From positions 124,001 through 188,000 of the forward strand of contig NZ_BBJF01000004.1 of assembly GCF_000739735.1 (NCBI RefSeq): a stretch of DNA of 64,000 bases, given 5' to 3'. Positions within the stretch are counted from its first letter, which is position 1. Each line of letters opens with the position of its first letter. Below, in pieces: positions 19,946-28,834 of the stretch. The translations under genes were made by a program, and so were the position numbers. The notes below the pieces were generated by a model. That model was not told the DNA's origin and made no database searches. It was given only the letters and a program-made list of their open reading frames with translations. This DNA is from Paraburkholderia ginsengisoli NBRC 100965. GTDB lineage: Bacteria; Pseudomonadota; Gammaproteobacteria; Burkholderiales; Burkholderiaceae.

Positions 19946-21196
19946 ATGGCACTCATCGTACATAAATACGGCGGCACTTCGATGGGCTCGGTCGAGCGCA
20001 TCAAGAACGTCGCCAAGCGCGTCGCGAAATGGCACAAGGCCGGCCACAAGATGGTCGTCGTGCCGTCGGCGATGTCCGGCGAAACCAACCGTTTGCTCGG
20101 TCTCGCGAAAGAAATCACGACTCAACCGAGCCCGCGCGAACTCGACATGATCGCCGCCACGGGCGAGCAGGCGAGCTCGGGCCTGCTGGCCATCGCATTG
20201 CAAGACGCGGGTGTCGACGCGGTCAGCTATGCCGGCTGGCAAGTGCCGATCAAAACGGATAGCGCGTTCACGAAGGCGCGTATCAGCGATATCGACGGCG
20301 AGCGCGTGCTGCGCGATCTCGACGCCGGCAAGGTGGTGGTGATCACCGGCTTCCAGGGCATCGACCCGGACGGCCACATCACCACGCTCGGCCGCGGCGG
20401 TTCGGACACGTCGGCGGTCGCGGTCGCGGCCGCACTTAAAGCCGATGAGTGCCTGATTTACACGGACGTCGACGGCGTGTACACGACCGACCCGCGCGTG
20501 GTCGAAGAAGCGCGCCGGCTCGACCGCGTGACGTTCGAGGAAATGCTGGAAATGGCCAGCCTGGGTTCGAAGGTGCTGCAGATCCGCTCGGTGGAATTCG
20601 CCGGCAAATATCAGGTGAAGACGCGCGTGCTGTCGAGCCTGACCGATCCGCTGATGCCGCTCGACGCTGAAATGAAGTCGGGCACCCTGATTACTTTTGA
20701 AGAAGACGAGACCATGGAAAAAGCAGTCATCTCGGGCATCGCGTTTCAGCGCGACGAAGCTCGTATCGCCGTGATGGGTGTGCCCGACAAGCCGGGTATC
20801 GCGTATCAGATTCTCGGCCCGGTGGCGGACGCAAATATCGACGTCGACATGATCATTCAGAACCAGAGCGTCGACGGCAAGACGGCGTTCACGTTCACGG
20901 TCGGCCGCGGCGACTATCAGCGCGCGATGGAGATCCTCACCGGCCAGGTGCAGGGTCATGTGCAGGCCGAGAAGGTGCTGGGCGATCCGAAGGTGTCGAA
21001 GGTGTCAGTGGTCGGCGTCGGCATGCGCTCGCATGTCGGTATCGCGAGCACGATGTTCCGCACGCTGTCGGAAGAGGGCATCAATATCCAGATGATCTCG
21101 ACCTCCGAAATCAAGATTTCGGTGTTGATCGATGAGAAGTACATGGAACTCGCGGTGCGCGCGCTGCATAAGGCGTTTGATCTGGATCAGGCGTAA
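19946..21196 (+). CDS. lysC: Aspartate kinase
   Basis: 416 aa. It phosphorylates aspartate, the entry to the lysine, threonine and methionine pathways. The amino-acid kinase domain shows VHKYGGTSMGSVERI at the start, ATGEQASSGLLAIALQ, and TLGRGGSDTSAVAVAAAL. Two ACT domains follow (FQRDEARIAVMGVPDKPG and VSVVGVGMRSHVGIAS), the usual site of lysine/threonine feedback. The length and fused ACT pair fit the monofunctional kinase. A terminator follows immediately. Confidence 0.98.
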   Translation: MALIVHKYGGTSMGSVERIKNVAKRVAKWHKAGHKMVVVPSAMSGETNRLLGLAKEITTQPSPRELDMIAATGEQASSGLLAIALQDAGVDAVSYAGWQVPIKTDSAFTKARISDIDGERVLRDLDAGKVVVITGFQGIDPDGHITTLGRGGSDTSAVAVAAALKADECLIYTDVDGVYTTDPRVVEEARRLDRVTFEEMLEMASLGSKVLQIRSVEFAGKYQVKTRVLSSLTDPLMPLDAEMKSGTLITFEEDETMEKAVISGIAFQRDEARIAVMGVPDKPGIAYQILGPVADANIDVDMIIQNQSVDGKTAFTFTVGRGDYQRAMEILTGQVQGHVQAEKVLGDPKVSKVSVVGVGMRSHVGIASTMFRTLSEEGINIQMISTSEIKISVLIDEKYMELAVRALHKAFDLDQA

Positions 21197-21210
21197 ATGG
21201 CATGAACAGC

Positions 21211-21238
21211 GGGACGCTTTGAAGCGTCCCGTTTGTTT
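21211..21238 (+). terminator. Terminator of lysC
   Basis: A 9-bp stem, 21211-21219 with 21222-21230 (centre TG, effectively a hexaloop), is followed by GTTTGTTTT. It lies 14 bp after the lysC stop. Confidence 0.85.
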
Positions 21239-21305
21239 TGCACGGCCAATGTGAACGGATTGCGTCGGCAATGACAAAGCTGGCACAAAAACTGTTCTTC
21301 AGACA

Positions 21306-21334
21306 TTGACCTTCTCGGTTCGGCCCGCTATTAT
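21306..21334 (+). promoter_or_regulatory. Sigma-70 promoter of the tRNA-Ser gene
   Basis: TTGACC (21306-21311), a 17-bp spacer and TATTAT (21329-21334) lie 42 bp before the mature tRNA 5' end. Spacing and position are ideal. Confidence 0.8.
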
Positions 21335-21376
21335 CTTGGCTTCGTCGCACTGACTCCCTGTGCGACAGAAAGTTTG

Positions 21377-21470
21377 GGAGACGTGGCCGAGAGGTCGAAG
21401 GCACTCCCCTGCTAAGGGAGCATCTGGGCCAAAACCTGGATCGAGGGTTCGAATCCCTCCGTCTCCGCCA
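21377..21470 (+). tRNA. tRNA-Ser(GCT)
   Basis: 94 nt. The acceptor stem GGAGACG pairs with CGTCTCC, followed by discriminator G and an encoded CCA. The anticodon stem CTCCC/GGGAG holds the loop CTGCTAA with anticodon GCT (21411-21413), reading AGC/AGU. There is a long variable arm as expected for serine tRNA, and the T-loop is GGTTCGAATCC. It is the last core gene before the accessory region and a plausible island attachment site, but I found no repeat of its 3' end elsewhere in the window. Confidence 0.97.
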
Positions 21471-21483
21471 GTATTTGGTGGCT

Positions 21484-21517
21484 AAACCCCGCAGAGTCCA
21501 GGCTCTGCGGGGTTTTT
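21484..21517 (+). terminator. Terminator of tRNA-Ser
   Basis: A 10-bp GC stem (21487-21496/21503-21512, loop TCCAGG) is flanked by AAA and TTTTT, 16 bp after the tRNA. Textbook rho-independent terminator. Confidence 0.93.
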
Positions 21518-22343
21518 CTTTGGGGCACTTGACCCCCTGACTGGTCAACTGACTAGCAAAAAGAAATCGCATCCGAGGTGCCCAACATCGTGAACGGCCT
21601 TGGACCTCTATGGGTTCCGGTGGCAAGCATACCGCGATTTTTCTGACCAGCGTGCGTCGTTCAGCCGGCAGTTAGGGGCGGGGTCATTGCGTTGACTCGG
21701 TCCGATCAGGCCTGGTTGATCAGCGATGGCTGCGTCGATAGGGCGAGCCGCCATCTTCCACGGTCGGGAGGTGACGGTGGGGGCGTGGGGTTCCTGGGCC
21801 GCCCCCGTCCAGTTCCAGTTTGCCGTTAGATCGTTGTCGCGAACACCTTCACATCATCGATGCTATTCCTGGACTCGCAGCATTGGCTGATCGAGTCCGT
21901 CGGGATGTTCCGCGGCACCAACGAAATCGCACCGGTGCATCCGGGGGACGTAGTAAAGAGGCGCTACAGTTCAACCCGGCAGCGGTGAGCTTCCCGCGCA
22001 ACCATTCGAGCAGCGATGCCAGGCCGGGCGGGTGCCGATAGGATTCCTTCACCCAGCAGCTCAGCGCTGGCGCAGGTGGACGTGCGCACGTTGGATAGAT
22101 CGTCGTCGGCAGCGAGGCTGCAACATCGCTCTCCGAGCATGGCCTGCACTCACCTTGGGGGGGCTATGTGTTTCGTTAAGCGCTAGGGGCTGACCTGGGT
22201 TCGTAAAAGGTGCCGTGGGCGGCGATCGCGTTGCGGGACACGAAAGACATTCGTGAAGTGAATATGGGTAAAGTCTGACACTTCGCTTGCGTCCCGGCGA
22301 ACGTGCGGCACAATATATCCGTTCTTCACTACCACCCTTCATC
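21518..22343. other. Gene-free stretch after the tRNA
   Basis: About 830 bp in which no reading frame has convincing protein character. Short frames on both strands are fragmentary. It may contain decayed gene pieces. The 3' end should hold the promoter of the next gene (an AT-rich CACAATATATCC lies about 30 bp before its ATG). Confidence 0.4.
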
Positions 22344-23378
22344 ATGTCGGACGCGATCACGCCGGTTAACTACTGCACCCATGCCATCGAGGACCTGAAA
22401 GAGACGATGAAGGGAGCCCGCGCACGCGGACTCACCGTCACGGCCGCGCACCTGGAAACCGTGATCGAAATGCTTGCAACAGCGCCCAAGTTTCTGCTGC
22501 CAAACTGCGGCGAGCTGATCGATACAGAGAACGTTCGCGAAACGCACCTCGAGCTTCTGCGACTGCCGTATCCGGTGACAGTGTTCGAGGCCCCGTGGCG
22601 CAAGGAGGAATTCGTTCCGGCTGCGACCGTGGCCGGTGTTGAAGAAAGCCTGTCGACGCGCCGGATTGCGCTGTGCTGGGAGATGACCGAGGACCACACG
22701 CCCGTTCGGGGGCTCAAGGAAATCCCGGTGTTTCGCCAGCACTATCGGGAAGGCGGCGTTTTCATTTATCCCATCTACTACTCCGATGAACTGAAAACGT
22801 GGAATCCCGGCGTAGGCGGAACATTCGTGCCGAGGGAGTTCCGTATTCCCGAAGGACACAAGCCCACACGGATGACGCAGATGATGCTGGACGTGAAAGT
22901 AAACGCGGGCCGGCTCCATCACAATTCATTTCAATATTTCGCAGAGCCCTTTGTGCTGCTCGAGGAGCTGTTCGAGATGGCGGTGGCGCAGAGTCAGGGT
23001 GATGTCGATGCGGCGCTTGCCCGTCTGACCTATGACGCCAACGACGAAGTACACATGGCAATTCAGGCTTGCGCAGTGTTGAACTGCGCCAACGTGGGGA
23101 CCGTCGATGTGCATCCGAAGCCCGCCATGAACGCGCGACGACTGGCCATGCGCCGGCCGCCGTTTTTCACGTACAAGGTCCTGCAGCTCGCAGCAGGAAA
23201 GGTGGCCGCCGGCGAAAAAGGATCGGGCTCGCATTCGGCGCCGCGCACGCATCTGCGCCGTGGTCATATCCGTCGGCTGGAGAACAGGGTGACGTGGGTC
23301 CGGCCTGCGGTTGTTAATGCGGGTAGCGAACGCGGTGTCGTGGCGAAGGACTATCGCATTGCTGGAAACGAATTCTAG
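22344..23378 (+). CDS. Phage/plasmid-type hypothetical protein
   Basis: 344 aa from MSDAITPVNYCTHAIEDLKE; an upstream in-frame GTG/TTG-type start (22287) is less likely. No enzyme motif is recognised. The C-terminal segment SAPRTHLRRGHIRRL, followed by TWVRPAVVNAGS and VVAKDYRI, is of a kind I associate with hypothetical proteins of phages and mobile elements in proteobacteria. Composition resembles the chromosome more than an old remnant, and the frame is intact. It stands alone between the tRNA terminator and an IS110 fragment. Function unknown. Confidence 0.6.
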   Translation: MSDAITPVNYCTHAIEDLKETMKGARARGLTVTAAHLETVIEMLATAPKFLLPNCGELIDTENVRETHLELLRLPYPVTVFEAPWRKEEFVPAATVAGVEESLSTRRIALCWEMTEDHTPVRGLKEIPVFRQHYREGGVFIYPIYYSDELKTWNPGVGGTFVPREFRIPEGHKPTRMTQMMLDVKVNAGRLHHNSFQYFAEPFVLLEELFEMAVAQSQGDVDAALARLTYDANDEVHMAIQACAVLNCANVGTVDVHPKPAMNARRLAMRRPPFFTYKVLQLAAGKVAAGEKGSGSHSAPRTHLRRGHIRRLENRVTWVRPAVVNAGSERGVVAKDYRIAGNEF

Positions 23379-23473
23379 AGCGCTTTCACGTCAGGCGGCG
23401 AATTGAAGCCAACACCGGGCTATCCCAGGCGTGAAGCGCACACGCGAGTCGCCGGCGTCGTTGCAGTCGATTG

Positions 23474-23851
23474 TCACAAGGGCTGTCGTGCGGGAAGCGG
23501 CGGCGGTGCGTCGCTGCTTACAAAATTCTGCAACCTGGCCCACGCTGCTCGATATTGATGAGCGCAGATGCAATGGAGCTGGCGGTCATGCAAGGCGAGT
23601 ACGGCTTCGAGATCCGCTCTCCCCTGCTCGCGCAGTGCACGCACTAGTCCATAGCCGCAGGGGCCTGCCTCATGGCAAATACTGAGCTCCGATGGTGCGC
23701 CAAGTCTCGAAAGCGCTTTGGTTAGCGAAATGACGCTATAGCGGGTCGTGCCGACGAAGTGAGGATCGTCCCGTGAATAGGCCGCCGCCGATGCGATAGC
23801 AATCGAATCCTTGTGTACGTCGAGCCCCACATAAAACTTGACCTTGTCCAT
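23474..23851 (-). pseudogene. IS110-family transposase, N-terminal fragment
   Basis: 125 aa, starting MDKVKFYVGLDVHKDSIAIA, which is the DEDD (RuvC-like) N-terminus of IS110-type transposases, and continuing to EAGPCGYGLVRALREQG. After that the sequence departs from the family, and the Ser-containing C-terminal domain is missing. It is therefore a truncated and probably shuffled copy that cannot transpose on its own. Confidence 0.8.
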
Positions 23852-23874
23852 GACTGTCTCCGCCGTTCAGTGAA

Positions 23875-23897
23875 GGTCGTCCGATTATCGGACGACC
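23875..23897. repeat. 23-bp perfect palindrome at an IS junction
   Basis: GGTCGTCCGAT, one T, then ATCGGACGACC: 11-bp arms around a single base. It lies between the IS110 fragment start and the IS3-family transposase. It may be a subterminal repeat of one of these elements, or a transposase binding site. Confidence 0.6.
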
Positions 23898-23975
23898 GCC
23901 TACGCCGCGTTTCTCCGAAAACCATCATGTCTTAAGCGGCGCGCTCAACAAGGCGGGATTGCTGAGCGCAAAGCG

Positions 23976-24806
23976 ATGATCGATCGTACGCACAGATTGC
24001 CGGTCTCGCAGCAGGCGCGACTTGTTGGTATCGCAAGATCGAGCGTGTATTACCGGCCGCAACCGGTGAGCGAGGCAGGCCAGTTGCTGATGCGCCGGAT
24101 CGATGAACTGCACATGGAGTTTCCGTTTGCCGGAGCGCGGATGCTGACGCGCCTGCTGCGTCGCGAGGCACACGAGATTGGCCGTAGACGCGTGCGCACG
24201 CTGATGAAGCGCATGGGTATCGAGGCGTTGTACTGCAAGCCGAACACGAGCCGACGCAATGCGCAGCACAAGGTCTGGCCGTATCTGCTGCGGGGCATGA
24301 CGATCGATCGGGCAAACCAGGTCTGGGCACTGGATACGAGTTATATCCCGATGGCGCGCGGCTTCGTATATCTGAGCGCCGTGGTGGACTGGGCCAGCCG
24401 GAAGGTACTGGCCCACCGCGTAGCGATCACGATGGAGGCGATGCACGCTGTCGAGGCGTTGGAAGAAGCGTTCGCAAAGTACGGGCAACCTGAGATCGTC
24501 AATACCGATCAGGGCAGCCAGTTCACCGCGACAGCGTTCACCGACGCCGTGCTCAGCCGGGGCATCCGCTTGTCCATGGACGGCAAAGGTGCCTGGCGAG
24601 ACAACGTGTTCGTCGAGCGCGTGTGGCGAAGCGTGAAATATGAAGAGGTGTATCTGAAAGCCTATGAATCGGTCGGCCACGCCCGGCGCTCAATCGGCGA
24701 TTACATCAATCTGTACAACCAGAGACGACCTCATTCGAGTCTGGAAGACCGCACGCCGGATGAGGCATACTTCGCGACGCTGCCTGCGATCAAATTGGCA
24801 GCATGA
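23976..24806 (+). CDS. IS3-family transposase OrfB
   Basis: 276 aa. It has an HTH_21-like N-terminus and the rve integrase core with all three acidic residues: D in VWALDTSYIP, D in IVNTDQGSQF and E in ERVWRSVKYEE. Only the tail of OrfA is recognisable just upstream (a frame reading AQQGGIAERKA runs into this gene), so the element is truncated on its left. On its right it abuts, and has cut, the minus-strand membrane-protein gene (about 24862). Without OrfA it is probably not autonomous. Confidence 0.88.
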   Translation: MIDRTHRLPVSQQARLVGIARSSVYYRPQPVSEAGQLLMRRIDELHMEFPFAGARMLTRLLRREAHEIGRRRVRTLMKRMGIEALYCKPNTSRRNAQHKVWPYLLRGMTIDRANQVWALDTSYIPMARGFVYLSAVVDWASRKVLAHRVAITMEAMHAVEALEEAFAKYGQPEIVNTDQGSQFTATAFTDAVLSRGIRLSMDGKGAWRDNVFVERVWRSVKYEEVYLKAYESVGHARRSIGDYINLYNQRRPHSSLEDRTPDEAYFATLPAIKLAA

Positions 24807-24865
24807 CTGCTCCGGACGTTCCACTTAAAAATCTCAGAAGACTGTCCGAACAGGTGAGGCCATCT

Positions 24866-25352
24866 CTCATTATGATTTTCATCAAGACCGTCGAGCTTTC
24901 CTTTCCAGGTTGATCAAGGAAAAAGCTTAGTTCGTCAGTGTTGAACTGAATCTCTTTCATCATGCCGGGTTGTGGGGAATCCATCCTCATTGCGCGGTCA
25001 GGCGCATTGCGAACTCCATCCACATCGATGCTGTGTTGTCGCAAATTTTCGTAGGCTGTGTATGCGGTGGCGGTCGTGAGTATTGCCCTGTTAGATGCCG
25101 AAATCCGTGTGCCCCGTTGGGCCAGTGCTTGCGTATGGCGTTCAGCCCTGAAGGCTGCCCATCCTCCGGCCCATGCGGCGACAAAGGTCGCTACAGCAGT
25201 GACACCGAAGTCAACAAGCTTTCCGAGAGTTGTTGCGAAGTTAGGCCATCACCCCACGCCAGCATCAAAAAAACGAAAGCGAAGCCCAGTATTGTGCCTA
25301 GCCCAATCCACCCGAGCCAGCGCAGCGTTGTGGGGACCTTGGAACAGTCCAT
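24866..25352 (-). pseudogene. Broken membrane-protein gene, last gene of the unknown operon
   Basis: From ATG 25352 the frame reads MDCSKVPTTLRWLGWIGLG, then a hydrophobic segment (FAFVFLMLAWGDGL). A frameshift near 25235 moves the reading to GVTAVATFVAAWAGGWAAF, a second membrane segment, followed by RAERHTQALAQRGTR and SNRAILTTATAYTAYENL. It continues to MRDGLTCS, where the IS3-family element begins. Two-helix membrane proteins with this tail are common hypothetical neighbours in accessory islands. It starts 65 bp after the preceding gene, on the same strand. It is thus a fourth operon member, inactivated by both a frameshift and an IS. Confidence 0.6.
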
Positions 25353-25417
25353 GGGCCTCCCGGGGAAAGAAGTTTTCTGGTTATTCCGAACTTCCTGGAT
25401 AGACTCAACATAGTTTG

Positions 25418-26101
25418 CTACATGAGCTTTGGCAAATCCCTCTCGATCAGGCCTACTAACCGAGGTGCGAGCTGGCCGCTGACTTTGACGATACCGCTTG
25501 ACGCGAATGCCACCTGTCCACGCACGCCTTCGTGGACCAGCTCGAATACCGCAGAGTCTACGCTGTAGCGCAGATCATTGAGCAATTTCATGTTTTCAAC
25601 AATCATTCCCTGCTTAGACGCAAACTCCATACGAGCGACCAGATCTTCGTCAACGACTGCGCCGACCACTTTCAGCCCGACAAGTTTTGTTGATTCGACG
25701 CTATCGAAGACCGTCGTTGGCTTAGCTTTCTCGAAAGTCAATGCCTTGCTGCGGAAGCCAAGGCCCGCGAGTGACTCCAACGCGTTCAACAAGTCACGCA
25801 GGTTTCGACCAGGATTTTCCACGCGGAGGAAGGTCGCTTCATCGACATCTATAATTGCGAAGTCCTTGAAGCTGACGCTCGCGATCTCCTCGTAAGACGG
25901 TGCGCCGTCGTCGTCCAACCGCGTCACGACGACCTTTGTTCGCCACAGGAAGCGAAACTTCAGGGTGCCGAGCTCGTCCTCGATGCTGGAGAATCCAAAA
26001 CTCGCGTCTTGCGTTAGCGGCTTGTCGGCGATCCTGGAGAGTAAGCTAAAGTCTTTGCTTGGAAACTGGATTCTGTACCAGCGGTATCTAGTAAACATCA
26101 C
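25418..26101 (-). CDS. Unknown protein, third gene of overlapping operon
   Basis: 227 aa, MMFTRYRWYRIQFPSKDF to ERDLPKLM. No family is recognised. The sequence alternates short hydrophobic strands and charged turns (KVVVTRLDDDG; LKVVGAVVDEDLVARMEF), suggesting an alpha/beta fold without signal peptide or membrane helix. Its start overlaps the stop of the 370-aa gene by 4 bp (ATGA type), so the two are translationally coupled. GC content is visibly lower than in the housekeeping region, a sign of transfer. Function not assignable from the sequence. Confidence 0.75.
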   Translation of the reverse strand: MMFTRYRWYRIQFPSKDFSLLSRIADKPLTQDASFGFSSIEDELGTLKFRFLWRTKVVVTRLDDDGAPSYEEIASVSFKDFAIIDVDEATFLRVENPGRNLRDLLNALESLAGLGFRSKALTFEKAKPTTVFDSVESTKLVGLKVVGAVVDEDLVARMEFASKQGMIVENMKLLNDLRYSVDSAVFELVHEGVRGQVAFASSGIVKVSGQLAPRLVGLIERDLPKLM

Positions 26102-27210
26102 GCAGCTCCGGCTGATGGGCTGGCGAACTCTGCGCGAAGCTTTAACACAAGCTCTCGCGACTTCGCTTCGATGACACGAGAGACTGTATCAATTTCGCTC
26201 TTGAAGGGAGGGCGACGACGGGAGGAAACCTTCCCGTCTTCGACCGGGAATACTCCATTCAGAATGAAGGAAAATCCGATGCAATCCTTGTGGTCAGCGA
26301 ACACGGCCTCAATGTCATAGACATTTCCCAGGCCCATCGTTTCAGTTGCGGTCCAGCCGATTTTGATAATGTAGTAATCTTCTTCGTCGAGAAGCTCATT
26401 CAGGAGTTGGGACCGGGTCACGCCATTTCCGCGCAAGAAAACACGTTCCACATGTGTGTCCGGGTCGCTTGGTGAGTTGTCGTCCGATTCCTCGTCACTA
26501 GGCTCAGGTTTGGCTTTGTAGACGTAGACGTCCGTTACGTCGCGGCGCACGTAACCAGGCAGATTCGTCATTAATTCGTGAAAGAACTTCGAGCGTAGCT
26601 TGGGAGACGGAACATCGAACAGAGATACAACCACTTTGGTCAGGGGTGCCTCAGCAGCTTTCTCAATTTTTCCGAGTAGTGTTTCCCGGACGTCATTCAA
26701 ATACTCATTCTGAGTATTCCGAATGATATAGCCATCAGCCGCCTTCAAAAACTCCACTGTGCCGTCACGCACCTGAACTTGAGTGAACTCGCTTCGTTTG
26801 TAGTCGACCGTAGAGTATTGGACGTGCATGGTCAGACTGTTACCATCCCGCGATACTTGGATCACGTCGCCAGCCGCTTCGAGTTCTTGCTTTAATTGCT
26901 CCACGGCCGATTGTAGTTCGGCAATATCGCCAAGACCTGTCACGTCCATCGATGTGATTCGCTCTCTGCGAGGTGCGATTCCCAGTCTCGCGGCAACGTC
27001 CTTGTGGTCGTAGTAGTCATGGGTCAGTCTGGAAAAGTATTTTGCCAAATCCTCGCGCGGTGTTTTCTTGCCAACAATGATGTTGCGACGCTGAAACAAC
27101 TTCATGACGGTCGCTGTATCCACCTTGTGCTGAGTCAGCGCGTCAAAAATATTTTTGTCGGTTGCGTAATAGAGCGACGGTCCGTGAATCCGCTTTTTCA
27201 TTCTCGCCAC
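26098..27210 (-). CDS. Unknown protein with SAP/HEH-like N-terminus, second gene of operon
   Basis: 370 aa. Residues ~15-70 (IFDALTQHKVDTATVMKLF, then RRNIIVGKKTPREDLAKYF) look like two helices around an extended loop, as in SAP or HEH nucleic-acid-binding domains. A coiled segment (ELQSAVEQLKQELEAAGD, ~95-115) and a larger alpha/beta C-terminal part follow, with an acidic low-complexity insert (PSDEESDDNSPSDPD, ~245-260). No enzymatic motif was identified. It overlaps the 330-aa gene upstream by 13 bp and the 227-aa gene downstream by 4 bp. The DNA-binding assignment is a pattern-based inference. Confidence 0.75.
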   Translation of the reverse strand: MARMKKRIHGPSLYYATDKNIFDALTQHKVDTATVMKLFQRRNIIVGKKTPREDLAKYFSRLTHDYYDHKDVAARLGIAPRRERITSMDVTGLGDIAELQSAVEQLKQELEAAGDVIQVSRDGNSLTMHVQYSTVDYKRSEFTQVQVRDGTVEFLKAADGYIIRNTQNEYLNDVRETLLGKIEKAAEAPLTKVVVSLFDVPSPKLRSKFFHELMTNLPGYVRRDVTDVYVYKAKPEPSDEESDDNSPSDPDTHVERVFLRGNGVTRSQLLNELLDEEDYYIIKIGWTATETMGLGNVYDIEAVFADHKDCIGFSFILNGVFPVEDGKVSSRRRPPFKSEIDTVSRVIEAKSRELVLKLRAEFASPSAGAA

Positions 27211-28190
27211 CCCATGTCGCCAGGGTTGTAAGTGCTCGTTACGCTTGTAACCCTATCAATTTCTATCTGATCCAAGATGGCCTCACGTGCTGGGTCAAAG
27301 CCCCACGCCTTCGCATACTTTTTCTTCGCCGTCTGAAAGACGCTCTTCAGGTCATCGATAACGTCACCGCTGGTCACCCTAATGCGAATTTTTTCGCTCG
27401 ATTCCAACATCTGATACCTCGAAAGACTATCTAGGAAGTACTCGAATTCTTCTGGTGACTCGCCGGGGCTGTTATAGTAGATAACATAGCCCGCGTCGTG
27501 CTGATCCGCTGGTCCGTGTTTGATGATGATGTAGGGGCCGGTGAGTGACTCAATGGTGGCAGCTTGCCCCCAGACATCCCCTTGACGACGAGACATCACC
27601 AGATCGGGATAGAAAAAAGTATAATCCTTTGGCAGCTCGTCGCCAGCTCGCAGGCGAATGATGTCGTTGCCAATGCTGTAAAGCCGTTGGATGTCGTGAG
27701 GACCAAGAAAATGCAGCAATGTCCCGGGCGCTACCGGCAACGCCTGCAAGTCCATCTTGTCAACAGCCTCGTAGAACGGCTTTTCATAACCGTTGTCATG
27801 GTTGTGAATGAACAACATCCCACGCACCTCGTGCGGCTCCGACAAATCGACCGAATATTTCTTACGCCATTCGCTCGACTCCTTCGCGCATTCGATGGTC
27901 ATACACAATGATTTGAATGCGCCTCGGAGTTTCGTTGACGTAATCGAGTCCGCGGCATAGCTTTTTAAGTCAGTGTGCAAATAGACGCGTTTACCAAGGT
28001 ATGGGTCATCGTAAAAAAATACGACATCTCCTGGATGCGTGTCCTTCGGCTTGCCACCTTCCCCGAGATGTTTCTCGTTAGTGCACGCGAAATTGTCGTC
28101 GCGTTTCTGATGCGTCTCCCATAGGAAATGCCTGAAGACATCCTTCGATATTTTTGCGGCGATCTCGCCGATGTTTGCGGTCTCTGCCAC
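27198..28190 (-). CDS. Unknown protein with possible PD-(D/E)XK nuclease core, first gene of operon
   Basis: 330 aa. The segment VVFFYDDPYLGKR, then VYLHTDLKSYA (about residues 56-78), has an Asp followed ~12 residues later by D-L-K between predicted strands, the spacing of a PD-(D/E)XK nuclease core. A helix with KLRGAFKSLCMTIECAKES follows. No signal peptide or membrane segment. The start ATG has GAGG nearby. It heads an operon of three overlapping genes plus a broken fourth, the compact architecture common in anti-phage loci. The nuclease call is a hypothesis from motif spacing, not from recognised homology. Confidence 0.75.
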   Translation of the reverse strand: MAETANIGEIAAKISKDVFRHFLWETHQKRDDNFACTNEKHLGEGGKPKDTHPGDVVFFYDDPYLGKRVYLHTDLKSYAADSITSTKLRGAFKSLCMTIECAKESSEWRKKYSVDLSEPHEVRGMLFIHNHDNGYEKPFYEAVDKMDLQALPVAPGTLLHFLGPHDIQRLYSIGNDIIRLRAGDELPKDYTFFYPDLVMSRRQGDVWGQAATIESLTGPYIIIKHGPADQHDAGYVIYYNSPGESPEEFEYFLDSLSRYQMLESSEKIRIRVTSGDVIDDLKSVFQTAKKKYAKAWGFDPAREAILDQIEIDRVTSVTSTYNPGDMGWRE

Positions 28191-28834
28191 TTAGCCCTCG
28201 GAGCCGTTTGGTCAATGAAGAAAGTCGTGGAATGATGCGTTTCGCATAAGCGAGGTGCTCCACGCTATGATGATAGCAGGCGATGAACAGGCTTCAGGGC
28301 GTTCAGCGCTCGCAAGTAACAAGTCACAACGTCAATCTTGTGCCACCCTGGCGCTCCTTCGCTCGTCGCAACTGCTATTCAAATCTACCTTTTTGGGCGG
28401 CAAGCTTGGCAAGTAACTGCAACGCCCGATCCCGTGCAGCCGGACTTCTCGCATTGGCAACAATGCTGATGCCAATGCGATGCTGGATTCAGTCGCCTTG
28501 ATTGCTGAAATGATTTCGTTTGTTGAATCTCCGATTCGGATCGCTGGTGACAGTGTAGTGGTTGCCGCTGGCTCAGGTGGTGTGTGACGAGTAGGGCTGG
28601 TTGTCTGGTCCCGCCTGCGTGAGCACCTATGGTCAATCAAGCGGACGTATGGATCGCGGCAGAGTCAGTAGATAGTCGCCCGGGACTACCCCACTGAGGT
28701 GACTATATACGCTTGCTCCAGGCATATTTGCAGACTTGGCTTCTGCCCCCGCCCTGCCGCAGCCCTTAAGCCACGCTGGTTTCCCAGCGTAGGGCCAACG
28801 TTTGCGTCGACGACGTCATATTGGCTAGCAACGT
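28191..28834. other. Intergenic region between unknown operon and biosynthetic cluster
   Basis: About 640 bp. It should hold the promoter of the minus-strand unknown operon. Short frames on both strands look non-coding. A plus-strand stretch at ~28450-28590 reads like a small protein remnant (GNNADANAMLDSVALIAEM) but has no start or recognised family. Confidence 0.4.

Noticed and set aside
21900..21990. Plus-strand reading with TNEIAPVHPGDVV, superficially like the start of a HigA antitoxin (HPGEVL motif)
   Set aside because: The frame stops within about 25 codons, no HTH follows and there is no toxin gene beside it. A decayed antitoxin is possible but unsupported.
28450..28590. Protein-like plus-strand stretch GNNADANAMLDSVALIAEM
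   Set aside because: No start, no ribosome-binding site and no recognised family; too short to call a gene.
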